A stretch of 64,000 bases of DNA from Streptomyces sp. HSG2. Its GTDB lineage: Bacteria > Actinomycetota > Actinomycetes > Streptomycetales > Streptomycetaceae. Positions 1 through 8,340 of this stretch are shown here, one piece after another. Positions within the stretch are counted from its first letter, which is position 1, and the number at the start of each line of letters is the position of its first letter. The DNA lies in the NCBI RefSeq assembly GCF_016598575.1, contig NZ_CP066801.1, positions 1,298,501 to 1,362,500 of the forward strand, given 5' to 3'. The position numbers were made by a program, and so were the translations under genes. A model generated the notes under the pieces. The model had not been told where the DNA came from and ran no database searches. It saw only the letters and a list, made by a program, of their open reading frames with translations.

Positions 1-68
1 TGCGCGGTGAGCGCCTCGACCGCCTCGGGGAACATCGGGGTGGTCGCGGCGTGGTCGAGGTAAGCCAT
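1..68 (-). CDS. cysteine desulfurase (NifS/IscS family), N-terminal fragment
   Basis: The first 22 codons read MAYLDHAATTPMFPEA..., the typical opening of the class V aminotransferase-fold cysteine desulfurases (Y-L-D-x-A-A-T-T-P), which take sulfur from L-cysteine with PLP for Fe-S clusters or tRNA thiolation. The ATG at 66-68 is taken as the start because the family begins exactly here. The rest of the gene lies beyond the left edge, so the PLP lysine and the active cysteine are not visible. In Streptomyces such a gene commonly sits near mnmA, which would favour tRNA thiolation, but that neighbour is outside the window. Confidence 0.85.
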   Translation of the reverse strand, partial: MAYLDHAATTPMFPEAVEALTA

Positions 69-222
69 GGTCCGGCCGATTCTACGGGCCTCTCGTCGGC
101 CCGTCGGCGCCGGCCGCCCGGCGCGGAGCCCCCGCACGGACACGGGGCGTCCGATCCGCCGGGCGCGACGGGCGGACGGCGGCGCGGAGGGGGCGCCGGG
201 CGACGACGCTGTCGGGGGCGGG

Positions 223-1083
223 TCAGGCCAGTCGCACGCGCGCCAGTTGGCGGGACTGGGCGACGAGCCGGTCCGCGCTGTCCCAGACCTCGGCGTCCTC
301 CTCCAGGAAGCCCCCGGCCAGGTTGCGCGTGGCCACGGACACTCGCAGGGGGCCGGGAACGGGACGGCACCGGACGTGCGCGGTGAGTTCGACGGTGGGG
401 ACCCATCCCGTCAGTCCCAGCTCGAACGCGGTCGGCGGCAGCGCGTCGACGGCGAGCAGCAGCGAGAACGGGTCGGGGTCGCGTCCGTCGGCGAGACCGA
501 ACCACGCCCGCATCTCGCCCCTGCCGGAGGGCTGCCCCAGGGCCCAGCCCAGGGTGGCCGGGTCCAGCTTGAGCCAGAGCCGGTCGGTGATCGCGGAGCT
601 TCCGGAGACCGGCGAGGGGCCGTCCTCGGCGCCGAAGCACTGCTCGGGCGGGGGCATGACGGGGGGACGTGCCGTGGTGCGGACGTCGTCGGGCAAGGCG
701 TCCAGGTCGCCGTAGGAGGCGAGAACCCGGATTCGCTCGACCTCACTGCCGTCCTCCGCGTACTGGTACAGAGAAGCCTGGCCGGTGGAGAGGGTGCGGC
801 CGGTGCGGACGGTCTCGGTGCGTATGACGGCCGGGCCGGGTTGGGACGCCGTCAGGTAGTGCGCCGAGACGGTGAACGGGTCGGAGTGCGGGAGGGCGTC
901 CGCCAGCGCGCGCCCCAGGACGGCGAGGAGATACCCGCCGTTGACGGCACTGATGATCGTCCAACCGGCCGAGAGATCCACGTCGTAGACCCCGGGGGAG
1001 CGAGGGACGGGCCTGGTGTCGCGGTCGAACTCGCTGTCGCCGATGGTGGCCCGGACGGCCGGGGCAGGGGATGCGTCGTGCAT
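223..1083 (-). CDS. thioesterase family protein (TesB-like double hotdog)
   Basis: A 286-residue protein resembling TesB-type acyl-CoA thioesterases: an N-terminal hotdog half (about residues 15-125, with GWTIISAVNGGYLLAVLGRA where the TesB helix starts, then a beta-rich part HYLTASQPGPAVI) and a C-terminal half (about 175-285, ending in VWDSADRLVAQSRQLARV, the usual last strand). It should hydrolyse acyl-CoA thioesters in the cytoplasm; the substrate cannot be read from sequence. ATG at 1083 follows a GGGAGC ribosome site. It stands alone on the minus strand, with a small inverted repeat (1107-1118) just upstream that may be its operator. No signal peptide or membrane segment. Confidence 0.82.
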   Translation of the reverse strand: MHDASPAPAVRATIGDSEFDRDTRPVPRSPGVYDVDLSAGWTIISAVNGGYLLAVLGRALADALPHSDPFTVSAHYLTASQPGPAVIRTETVRTGRTLSTGQASLYQYAEDGSEVERIRVLASYGDLDALPDDVRTTARPPVMPPPEQCFGAEDGPSPVSGSSAITDRLWLKLDPATLGWALGQPSGRGEMRAWFGLADGRDPDPFSLLLAVDALPPTAFELGLTGWVPTVELTAHVRCRPVPGPLRVSVATRNLAGGFLEEDAEVWDSADRLVAQSRQLARVRLA

Positions 1084-1106
1084 GCTCCCACGGTACCGCA
1101 GGACAT

Positions 1107-1118
1107 TACTAAGCAGTA
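1107..1118. promoter_or_regulatory. TACT-N4-AGTA inverted repeat upstream of the thioesterase gene
   Basis: TACTAAGCAGTA lies 24 nt upstream of the thioesterase start. Its half-sites TACT/AGTA are perfect inverted repeats around AAGC. Short AT-containing palindromes of this shape are common operators of TetR-family regulators in actinomycetes. No regulator gene is adjacent, so the assignment is inference from position and symmetry. Confidence 0.3.
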
Positions 1119-1152
1119 GCTTTTTCAGGAGAGGTACGGGGTGTGCTCCTCC

Positions 1153-1812
1153 TCACTCCCCCTCCACCACCGTCGACCTGCGGTTCCACGCCCGCGGCGC
1201 GCGCCAGTGGAACCGCAACGCCAACAGGCGCAGGGCGAAGGCGGTCGCCGCCGCGAGGGCGCTGGTCAGGGGGTTCAGCACGTCCAACCGGATACAAAGG
1301 GCGACCAACGTGGCCCCCACCACCGCCGGGACGGCGTAGAGATCACGGTCCCAGCGCAGCAGCGAGGGCACTTCGTTGGCGAGCACGTCACGTAGCACGC
1401 CCCCGCCGACGGCGGTCGCCAGTCCGAGGCAGGCGGAAGCGGTCAGGCCGAGTCCGAACTCGTAGGCCTTGGTCGTCCCGGTGACGCAGAAGAGCCCGAG
1501 TCCGGCGGCGTCGAAGACGTTCACGCCCGCCTGGATTCGCACCACGTGCGGATGCAGGAAGATCACCAGGACGGCGGCGAACAACGGTGTGACGAAGTAC
1601 CCCAGATCGGTGAATGCCGCCGGCGGCACGGCCCCGATGACCAGGTCCCGGAAGAGTCCGCCGCCCAGCGCCGTGGACTCGGCGAGGACGGCGATGCCGA
1701 ACACGTCGAAGTTCTTGCGGACCGCCAGCAGCGCGCCGGAGATCGCGAAGACGAAGATGCCGATGAGATCCAGGGTGTGCTGGACGGACGGAGTGAACAG
1801 GTTCTGGAGCAC
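1153..1812 (-). CDS. trimeric intracellular cation channel (TRIC/UPF0126) family protein
   Basis: A 219-residue, very hydrophobic protein with about seven membrane segments and an internal duplication. Each half carries the glycine-rich signature: GGGLFRDLVIG near residue 50 and GGGVLRDVLANEVP near residue 138. This G-G-G-x-x-R-D pair is diagnostic of the UPF0126/TRIC family; prokaryotic members form trimeric K+-permeable channels in the membrane. The start ATG (1812) fits the first membrane helix following a short amphipathic stretch. The last 25 residues are basic and cytoplasmic-looking. It is a single gene on the minus strand, and its physiological role here is unknown. Confidence 0.88.
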   Translation of the reverse strand: MLQNLFTPSVQHTLDLIGIFVFAISGALLAVRKNFDVFGIAVLAESTALGGGLFRDLVIGAVPPAAFTDLGYFVTPLFAAVLVIFLHPHVVRIQAGVNVFDAAGLGLFCVTGTTKAYEFGLGLTASACLGLATAVGGGVLRDVLANEVPSLLRWDRDLYAVPAVVGATLVALCIRLDVLNPLTSALAAATAFALRLLALRFHWRAPRAWNRRSTVVEGE

Positions 1813-1857
1813 CCGGACATTCTGCCCCTCGACCCACCCGCGTCCGCCCGCCCGGCG

Positions 1858-1891
1858 TGCGGGGCGCGCACCCCTGGGTCCGCGCCCCGCA
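1858..1891 (-). terminator. hairpin terminator after the oligopeptide ABC operon
   Basis: TGCGGGGCGCG (1858-1868) pairs perfectly with CGCGCCCCGCA (1881-1891) around a 12-nt loop, starting 8 nt after the last stop codon of the ABC transporter operon. The stop codon itself is embedded in a 16-bp palindrome (CACGCGCT/AGCGCGTG, 1893-1908). There is no U-run, as is usual for terminators in this G+C range. Confidence 0.6.
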
Positions 1892-1898
1892 TCACGCG

Positions 1899-3146
1899 CT
1901 AGCGCGTGGTGCCCGGGTCGCCCGGCTTCTCCGGCTTCGTCGCCGTGTCGGACGCCTCGGGCGCGTCCGACACGGCTCGCGCGGGCCCGGCGACCGGCTC
2001 CCTCCCGGGCCCCGGCTCCGGCACGGTCGCCCCCTCGGGCGCCGACTCGGAGTCGGAACCGCCCGAGGACGTCTCCCCCTCGTGGGCGTCGTCCTCGGGC
2101 GCCGCCTGCGCCGGCTCACGCGCCGGAGGCACCGTGGTCCCGGTGGCCGGCCCGAGCGTCCCGTCGGCGATCTCCGCTGCGAAGTGGCAGGCCACCCGGT
2201 GTCCGTCGCCCGTGTCGAGGAGTTCGGGCCGCTCGATCGCGCACCGCTCCCGCGCCCAGGGGCAACGGGTGTGGAAGCGACAACCGGTGGGCGGGTCGGC
2301 GGGCGAGGGAAGGTCACCGGCGAGAAGGATGCGCTCGCGTCGGTCCTCGACGTCCGGATCGGGAACCGGCACCGCGGACATGAGCGCCTTGGTGTAGGGG
2401 TGGCGAGGCTGCGCGTAGAGCACGTCGCTCGGGGCCTCCTCCACGAGCGCGCCCAGGTACATCACCCCGATCACGTCGGAGATGTGCCGGACCACCGCCA
2501 GGTCGTGGGCGATCACCACGTAGGTCAGGCCCAGTTCCTCCTGGAGCTCCGCCAGCAGATTGACGACCTGGGCCTGGATGGAGACGTCGAGCGCCGAGAC
2601 GGGCTCGTCGCAGATGATCACGTCCGGTTCCAGGACCAGCGCGCGCGCGATGCCGATGCGCTGCCGCTGTCCGCCGGAGAACTCGTGAGGATAGCGAGAG
2701 AGCGAGTCGGCCGGGAGGCCCACCCGGGCCAGGATCTTCTTGATCTTCTCCCGGCGTTCCTCCTGCGTGGCCCCGATGCCGTGGGCCAACATCCCCTCGG
2801 TGAGTATCGACTCGATGTTCTGCCGCGGGTTGAGCGAGCCCAGCGGGTCCTGGAAGACCATCTGGAGCCGACGCCGAAAGCGACGCATCTCCTCGGGGGG
2901 CAGCTTCGCCAGGTCCGTCCCGTCGAGCAGCACCTCACCCTCGGTGATGTCGACCAGCCGCAGCACGGCCCGCCCCAGGGTGGTCTTGCCGCAGCCCGAC
3001 TCCCCGACCAGTCCGTAGGTCCGGCCCGCCTCGACCTTCAACGAGACACCGTCGACGGCGTGGACGTGCCCGACCACGCGGTCGACCAGGATGCCCTTCT
3101 TGACCGGGAAATGGACCTTGACGCCATCCAGTTCGAGCAGGCTCAT
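1899..3146 (-). CDS. oligopeptide/dipeptide ABC transporter ATPase (OppF/DppF type)
   Basis: A 415-residue ATPase of a peptide importer. Walker A is GESGCGKTT (about residue 46), the signature is FSGGQRQRIGIARAL, Walker B is VIICDEPVSALD, and the OppF-type C-terminal zone has the GCRFHTRCPWA cysteine motif (about residues 300-312). The ATG at 3146 has an excellent GAGGAGG site and overlaps the stop of the upstream ATPase gene by 4 bp (ATGA), so a longer in-frame extension was rejected. Odd feature: after the normal end of the family (about residue 330) there is an acidic, Pro/Ala/Glu/Ser-rich tail of roughly 85 residues with no predicted fold. It is the last gene of the operon. Confidence 0.93.
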   Translation of the reverse strand: MSLLELDGVKVHFPVKKGILVDRVVGHVHAVDGVSLKVEAGRTYGLVGESGCGKTTLGRAVLRLVDITEGEVLLDGTDLAKLPPEEMRRFRRRLQMVFQDPLGSLNPRQNIESILTEGMLAHGIGATQEERREKIKKILARVGLPADSLSRYPHEFSGGQRQRIGIARALVLEPDVIICDEPVSALDVSIQAQVVNLLAELQEELGLTYVVIAHDLAVVRHISDVIGVMYLGALVEEAPSDVLYAQPRHPYTKALMSAVPVPDPDVEDRRERILLAGDLPSPADPPTGCRFHTRCPWARERCAIERPELLDTGDGHRVACHFAAEIADGTLGPATGTTVPPAREPAQAAPEDDAHEGETSSGGSDSESAPEGATVPEPGPGREPVAGPARAVSDAPEASDTATKPEKPGDPGTTR

Positions 3147-4144
3147 GCGGGGACCTCCTCGGCCCGTGCGGCGTGGGGTACGGGGTTGGCACAGCGCACC
3201 TGGTGCCCGGCCTCGCGGGGCGCAGTGAGGGGCGGCGGACCGCCCAGGCATTCCAGCTCGTAGCGGTCGCACCGGGGGGCGAAGGCGCATCCGTCGACCC
3301 AGGAGATGCGGTCGTTGATCGAACCGCGCACCGGCGTGAGCGGCTCGCCGCGCGGGGCGTCCAAGCGGGGTATGGATCCGAGCAGGCCGTGGGCGTAGGG
3401 GTGAGTGGGGTCCGCGAACAGGGCACGCCGTTCGGCGGACTCGACCACCTTGCCCGCGTAGAGCACATTGACCTGGTCGCACAGGCCGGCGACCACACCG
3501 AGGTCGTGGGTGATCATCAGTAGGGCGGTGCCCTCCTGATCCACCAGTTCCTTGAGCAGGTCCAGGATCTGGGCCTGGATGGTCACGTCGAGGGCGGTGG
3601 TGGGCTCGTCGGCGACGAGCAGGGCCGGAGCGCAGGCCACCGCCATGGCGATGAGCGCGCGCTGACGCATGCCGCCCGACATCTGGTGCGGATACTCCCG
3701 CAGCCGGCGGGTCGGGTCCGGGATGCCGACGCGGTCCAGCAGGTGCGCCGCCTCCTTGCGGGCCGCCTCCCCCTTCAGACCCCGGTGACGGAGCAGGATC
3801 TCCGTGACCTGCACCCCGATGGGGACGACCGGGTTCAGCGAGGACAACGGGTCCTGGAAGATCATGGCGATCCGGCTGCCCCGCAGGTCGCGCAGGGCGC
3901 CGCGGTCCATGGTGAGCAGATCGGAGCCGTCGAAGTCGGCTCTTCCCTGGACGCGTACCCCCTTGCGGGGCAGCAGTCCCATCAGCGCCAGCGAGGTGAC
4001 GGACTTGCCGCAGCCGGACTCGCCGACCAGGCCGACGACCTGGCCCTGGTCGACGGAGAAGGAGACGCCGTCGACCGCGCGGGATTCCTCGCGGCCCTGC
4101 CCGCCGAAGGCGACGGTGAGTTCGTCCACTGAGAGAAGTGACAT
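3143..4144 (-). CDS. oligopeptide/dipeptide ABC transporter ATPase (OppD/DppD type)
   Basis: A 333-residue partner ATPase. Walker A is [14 protein letters not shown] (residues about 40-53), Q-loop [11 protein letters not shown], signature [15 protein letters not shown] (the SGGMRQR form typical of DppD), Walker [14 protein letters not shown]-loop ITHDLGV. The C-terminal oligopeptide-transporter motif is [18 protein letters not shown] 4144 begins only 2 nt after the permease stop, and the gene's own stop overlaps the next start by 4 bp. The two ATPases should form the heterodimeric motor of the importer. The alternative longer frame that runs into the permease gene has no support. Confidence 0.94.
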   Translation of the reverse strand: MSLLSVDELTVAFGGQGREESRAVDGVSFSVDQGQVVGLVGESGCGKSVTSLALMGLLPRKGVRVQGRADFDGSDLLTMDRGALRDLRGSRIAMIFQDPLSSLNPVVPIGVQVTEILLRHRGLKGEAARKEAAHLLDRVGIPDPTRRLREYPHQMSGGMRQRALIAMAVACAPALLVADEPTTALDVTIQAQILDLLKELVDQEGTALLMITHDLGVVAGLCDQVNVLYAGKVVESAERRALFADPTHPYAHGLLGSIPRLDAPRGEPLTPVRGSINDRISWVDGCAFAPRCDRYELECLGGPPPLTAPREAGHQVRCANPVPHAARAEEVPA

Positions 4145-4146
4145 GT

Positions 4147-5100
4147 TCAGCCTCGCAGCTTCGGGTCGAGGGCTTCCCGCATGGCCTCGCCGAGCAGGGT
4201 GAAGCCGAGGGCGGTGATGATGATGCCGACCGCCGGGTAGACCGCCATCAGCGGGGCGTTGTCGAAGAACCGCTGGGCCTGGGCCAGCATGACGCCCCAT
4301 TCGGGAACCGCCGGGTCGGGGTTGCCGAGACCCAGGTAGGAGAGCGCGGCGGCCTCGATGATGGCGGTGGCCAGGGAGAGGGTCGCCTGGACGATCACCG
4401 GGCTCAACGAGTTGGGCATGATCTGGGTGAGGACGATGCGTCGCCTGCGCACCCCCAGGGAACGGGCGGCCAGGACGTAGTCGCTGCCGCCCTGGGCGAG
4501 CATCGAGCCGCGCAGCAGCCGAGCGAAGATCGGCACCTGCACGACACCTACCGCGATCATCACCGTGGTCAGGGACTGGCCCAGGACGGCGGCCACGGAG
4601 ACGGCCAGCAGCAGCGACGGCAGCGCCAGCATCATGTCCGTGACCCGCATGACGACGGAGTCGACACGCCGACCGGTCTCGCCGCCCAAGGTGGCGGCGG
4701 CCCCGGAGAGCCCCCCGACGACGAAGCCCACGGTGAGCCCGATCAGCGTCGAGACGACCCCGACCAGCAGGGTCTGCCGGGCCCCCACGAGCATCCGCGA
4801 GAACATGTCCCGACCCAGGTGGTCGAGACCCAACCAGTTCTCCCCCCGCGGGCCGACGAACTGGCCCTGGTTGACCAGCACGTCGCCGCGCCAGGTCTGG
4901 GCGGTCGGACTGAACGGCGCGACCCACGGGCCGACGACGGCGAGCACCACGAAGACGGCGATGACACCGGCCCCGATGATCGCCATCTTGCTGGACCTCA
5001 GTCGACGGAACGCCTCCCGCCACAGGCTGGCCCCGGCGGTGGACTCGTGGTGTGCGGTGAGCTCCGCGAGGCGTTGGATCTTGTCGGTCTTGGTGCTCAC
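4147..5100 (-). CDS. peptide ABC transporter permease (OppC/DppC type)
   Basis: A 317-residue integral membrane permease. A cytoplasmic N-terminus of about 40 residues leads into a first membrane helix (IIGAGVIAVFVVLAVVGPWV), then an OppC-type periplasm-side loop with GLDHLGRDMFSRMLVGAR, and the EAA coupling loop near residue 215 (YVLAARSLGVRRRRIVLTQI), where the motif contacts the ATPases. About six membrane helices in all. It follows the OppB-like gene by one base and precedes the OppD-like gene by two bases, so it is certainly co-transcribed with them. It imports peptides together with the other permease and the lipoprotein encoded upstream. Confidence 0.94.
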   Translation of the reverse strand: MSTKTDKIQRLAELTAHHESTAGASLWREAFRRLRSSKMAIIGAGVIAVFVVLAVVGPWVAPFSPTAQTWRGDVLVNQGQFVGPRGENWLGLDHLGRDMFSRMLVGARQTLLVGVVSTLIGLTVGFVVGGLSGAAATLGGETGRRVDSVVMRVTDMMLALPSLLLAVSVAAVLGQSLTTVMIAVGVVQVPIFARLLRGSMLAQGGSDYVLAARSLGVRRRRIVLTQIMPNSLSPVIVQATLSLATAIIEAAALSYLGLGNPDPAVPEWGVMLAQAQRFFDNAPLMAVYPAVGIIITALGFTLLGEAMREALDPKLRG

Positions 5101-5101
5101 G

Positions 5102-6106
5102 TCAGTGCACCCGCACTCTCGGGTCGATGAGGCTGTACGCCACGTCCACCAGAAGGTTGATCAGGACGTAGGTGATCGCGATGAACATGATGAAGCCGAC
5201 GAGCACCGGATAGTCGCGGCCGTCGATCGCCCTTCTGATGAAGGAGCCGATGCCGCCGAAGGAGAAGACGGACTCGGTGAGCACCGCTCCCGAGAGCAGC
5301 GAGCCGGTGAGAAGACCGACGGCGGTGACCACCGGCAGCATGGCGTTGCGCAGCACGTGCCGACTCCGGACGACCCGGGGGCGCAGACCCTTGGACTCCG
5401 CGGTGCGCACGTAGTCCTCGCCCAGGACCTCCAACACGCTGGCCCTGGTCATACGGACGATGACGGCCAGCGGGATCGACGCGAGCGTCACCGCCGGGAG
5501 CACCAGGTGCGTCACCGCGTCCCAGGCGGCGTCCAATTCGCCGGTGAGGAGGCCGTCGAGGACGGCGAAACCGGTGACGTTGGTGGCGTCGATGCCGGTG
5601 GACTGGCGACCGTAGGTGGGGAAAAGGCCCAACTCGACCGCGAAGACGCCCTTGAGAATGAGCGCCAGGAAGAATACCGGGACGCAGATCCCGACGAGCG
5701 ACCCGGATACCGCCGTCACGTCCAGCCAGCCGCCCCGGTTGCGGGCGGCGAAGTAGCCCAGCGGCACGCCGACGACGATGGCGATGACCATGGCGGCCAG
5801 GGAGAGTTCCACGGTGGCCGGGAAGCGCAACGTGAACTCCTCCCAGACAGGCTGACCCGTCTGGACCGAGGTGCCCAGGTCGAGTTCGCCGATGCGCTTG
5901 AGGAAGCGCCAGTACTGGACGTACAGCGGCTGGTCGAGCCCCAGGGCGCGGTTGATCCGCGCGATCTCGGCCTCGGTGGCCTTCTCCCCCAGGATCGCCG
6001 AGGCGGGTCCGCCGGGCAGTCGGTTGAGCCAGATGAACAGCAGAACCGACAGGCCGAGCAGGGTGGGAATGAGCTGAAGCAGTCTTCGTACGACGAGACG
6101 CAGCAC
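5102..6106 (-). CDS. peptide ABC transporter permease (OppB/DppB type)
   Basis: A 334-residue permease starting with a GTG at 6106 (VLRLVVRRLLQLIPTLLG), which gives the standard OppB N-terminus: first helix near residues 9-28, then the conserved PGGPAS and LGLDQPLYVQYWRFL motifs. The EAA loop (YVRTAESKGLRPRVVRSRHV) is near residue 235. An ATG at 6113 is in a different frame and was rejected; an AAGGGG site lies about 9 nt upstream of the GTG. It is separated from the binding-protein gene by 158 bp containing a strong hairpin, so downstream genes are probably expressed at a lower level than the binding protein. Confidence 0.93.
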   Translation of the reverse strand: MLRLVVRRLLQLIPTLLGLSVLLFIWLNRLPGGPASAILGEKATEAEIARINRALGLDQPLYVQYWRFLKRIGELDLGTSVQTGQPVWEEFTLRFPATVELSLAAMVIAIVVGVPLGYFAARNRGGWLDVTAVSGSLVGICVPVFFLALILKGVFAVELGLFPTYGRQSTGIDATNVTGFAVLDGLLTGELDAAWDAVTHLVLPAVTLASIPLAVIVRMTRASVLEVLGEDYVRTAESKGLRPRVVRSRHVLRNAMLPVVTAVGLLTGSLLSGAVLTESVFSFGGIGSFIRRAIDGRDYPVLVGFIMFIAITYVLINLLVDVAYSLIDPRVRVH

Positions 6107-6174
6107 CCCGCATGCCCCTTTCTTACGTGTTTCTCCGCGTACGCGGGTGGTGGTACGCGTGTGCTGTCGTGAAC

Positions 6175-6214
6175 GGGTCCGTCCGGCCGCCGAGTTCGGC
6201 GGCCGGACGGACCC
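6175..6214 (-). terminator. 17-bp perfect intercistronic hairpin between binding-protein and permease genes
   Basis: Positions 6175-6191 and 6198-6214 are perfect reverse complements (17 bp) around a 6-nt loop (gagttc). It sits 50 nt after the binding-protein stop codon and 68 nt before the permease start, inside one operon. In ABC importers such hairpins stabilise the upstream message and partly terminate transcription, giving an excess of binding protein over permeases; that role is inferred. Confidence 0.7.
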
Positions 6215-6264
6215 GGGGGCCGTGTCCCGGCGCGCGTGGCGCGGAGGCACGGCGGTGCGGTGAC

Positions 6265-7932
6265 CTACTTGAAGGAGACCTCCGCGAAGTACTCCTGTGT
6301 CAGCGGGGAGACCTTCGGGGGGTTGACGTTCTTGCCGAAGGCGATGGCGGGCGGCGAGGACGAGATGGGCAGACCGGGCAGGTAGTCCATGATCATCTCG
6401 TTGGCCTTCTCGTAGGCCTCGATCCGCTTGACCGGGTCGCCCTCCTGGGAACCGGCGCGCACCGCCTCGAAGAGCTTCTCGTTCTTGAAGCCCCACTGCT
6501 TGTCGTACTCGGCGAACCAGGTGCCGATGAAGTTGTAGCCGTCGTTGAAGTCACCGGTCCAGCCGAGCATGTGCAGGGCACAGCCACCCGCCTCGGTGGC
6601 GTCCAGGTAGTCCGGGGCCCACTTCATGGGCTTGGGGGTGACCTTGAATCCGGCCTTCTCCAGGTCGGCCTTCATCAGCTCGAAGAGGTCCTGCGGGGCG
6701 GGCATGTACGGGCGGGTCACCTCGGTCGGGTAGCAGAACTCGACCTCCAGGCCGCTCTCGCCCGCCTCGCTCAGCAGTTCCTTCGCCTTGGCGGTGTCGT
6801 ACGCGTAGGTCTTGACCTTGTCCGAGTGGCCGTCGATGGTCTCCGGCATGAACTGGGTGGCGACCTTGCCGCCCTCGGGCAGCTGCGTCTTGACGAGGTT
6901 CTCGCGGTCGATGGCGTGCGCGATGGCCTCGCGCACCTCCTTCTTCTCCAGCGCCTCGTTCTTCTCCTGGGTCATCCCGAGGTAGAAGAGGTTGAAGACG
7001 CCGCGGGTGGGGACCTGGAAGCCCGCGTTCTCCAGCGTCTTGACGTCGGCCGGGGCGACGAGGTCGTAGCCGTCGATGTCACCGGCCTGCAGCGCCTGGC
7101 GACGCGCTTCCTCGGTGTCGATGGTCCGGATGACCAGGTTCTTCACCTTGGCCTTGTCGCCCCAGTAGTCGTCGAATCGCTCCAGGGTGACTTCCTTGTT
7201 GCCCTTGTTCCACTTGGCGATCCGGTACGGCCCGGTGCCCGCGACCGTGCCCGCCTCCTGGCTGTACGCGGGGTAGGTGATCGCGTCGCCCTTGGCCGAG
7301 GCCTCCTGCTCCTGGTACGCCTCGATGGCCTTCGGCGAGTGAATCGCGAGGGCGTTCAGGGAGAAGCCGCCGGGCAGGTTGGCGGAGGGCTCCTTGACCT
7401 CGATGACGGCGGTGTTCGCGTCCTTGGCGGTGCAGGACTTGTAGTTCGCCTCGGGGGTCTCGGGGTCCTCGTTCTTCGCGAAGCCGCCCATGATGGTCTG
7501 CCAGTAGTAGGAGACCGCGCTGGACTGGTAGGTGCCCGTCCAGTTGAACCAGTGGTCGTAGTTGGCGCACACGGCGGCGGCGTCGAAGACCTCGCCGTCG
7601 TGGAACTTGACGTCCTCGCGGAGGTCGAAGGTCCAGACCGTGCCCTCGTCGTTGCTCTCCCAGCTCTCGGCCAGACCGCCGACCAACTCGGTTCCGCCCG
7701 CCTCGTGTTCGATCAGCGCCTCGAACGCCTGGAGGGTCACCCGGAAGGTCTCGCCGTCGCTCGCCAGCGACGGATCCAGCGAACTGGGATCACCGGGGGC
7801 GCCGAAGACGAAAGTGTCCTCCGCCGTGTCGCCGCCTTCGGTGTCTCGCTCACTGGCACAGCCGGTAGCGATCAGTCCGACCGCCAACGCGGCCGTGATC
7901 GCCCTGGCGGCGCGGGCTCTGGATATTCGCAT
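6265..7932 (-). CDS. peptide-binding lipoprotein of ABC importer (SBP family 5)
   Basis: A 555-residue secreted lipoprotein. Arginine-rich n-region, hydrophobic segment, then lipobox IATGC with the lipidated cysteine at residue 25. The mature part shows family 5 features: FGAPGDPSSLDPSLASD at the start, ETFRVTLQAFEALIEH, GLAESWESNDEGTVWTFDLREDVKFHDG (split here for description: the AESW and LREDVKFHDG motifs) and later AIDRENLV. It captures oligopeptides outside the membrane and delivers them to the permeases encoded downstream. First gene of the five-gene operon, with a 408-bp untranslated region upstream. In Streptomyces such importers can carry signalling peptides (BldK is the known case), but nothing here shows the ligand. 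Confidence 0.94.
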   Translation of the reverse strand: MRISRARAARAITAALAVGLIATGCASERDTEGGDTAEDTFVFGAPGDPSSLDPSLASDGETFRVTLQAFEALIEHEAGGTELVGGLAESWESNDEGTVWTFDLREDVKFHDGEVFDAAAVCANYDHWFNWTGTYQSSAVSYYWQTIMGGFAKNEDPETPEANYKSCTAKDANTAVIEVKEPSANLPGGFSLNALAIHSPKAIEAYQEQEASAKGDAITYPAYSQEAGTVAGTGPYRIAKWNKGNKEVTLERFDDYWGDKAKVKNLVIRTIDTEEARRQALQAGDIDGYDLVAPADVKTLENAGFQVPTRGVFNLFYLGMTQEKNEALEKKEVREAIAHAIDRENLVKTQLPEGGKVATQFMPETIDGHSDKVKTYAYDTAKAKELLSEAGESGLEVEFCYPTEVTRPYMPAPQDLFELMKADLEKAGFKVTPKPMKWAPDYLDATEAGGCALHMLGWTGDFNDGYNFIGTWFAEYDKQWGFKNEKLFEAVRAGSQEGDPVKRIEAYEKANEMIMDYLPGLPISSSPPAIAFGKNVNPPKVSPLTQEYFAEVSFK

Positions 7933-8290
7933 AGGGAGGCCACTCCGGGTTCCACTGGGAATGCATGGCTGACCGCCAGAACACTACAGACGGGACCCGC
8001 ACCCGAGAACAGTCCGGATAGCGGTGATACCTAGCTGAGATCTGAACACTCGATAAACCGGAACCATCCGGAACATCGCGGAAGCAATCACCGAACTCCA
8101 CCGAGTGGCAAAGGAATTCCCCACTTGCGACCAGGATGGGTGAGATGCGGTCAGATCGCCCGCGCCGGGGTGGACTTCGGGGTGGGCGGGACTGCCACCT
8201 CCCACCCGGCACCGCGGCGGACCTGACGGCGTGACACCGGGAGAGGCGGCGAGCGGGAAAGCCCCGTCGCGGACCCCCGACACGGCCCGC
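7933..8290. other. intergenic region upstream of the peptide importer operon
   Basis: No coding frame with a plausible start was seen. This stretch must hold the promoter of the leftward importer operon. It has lower G+C than its surroundings between about 7980 and 8120 and includes two direct CCGGAAC repeats (around 8058-8072). A possible minus-strand -10 element TAGTGT lies at 7981-7986, without a convincing -35 partner. Confidence 0.4.
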
Positions 8291-8335
8291 GGGCGCGAGG
8301 GCGCGAGGGCGCGAGGGCGCGAGGGCGCGAGGGCG
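8291..8335. repeat. octamer tandem repeat (GGGCGCGA)5
   Basis: Five exact head-to-tail copies of GGGCGCGA run from 8291 to 8330, followed by a partial sixth copy. They end 6 bp from the stop codon of the SseB-type gene on the minus strand. A pure octamer array of this kind is prone to slippage, so copy number may vary between strains. Confidence 0.85.
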
Positions 8336-8340
8336 TCGGC

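Noticed and set aside
8291..8335. CRISPR-like array
   Set aside because: The repeats are 8 bp with no spacers and no cas genes nearby; it is a microsatellite.
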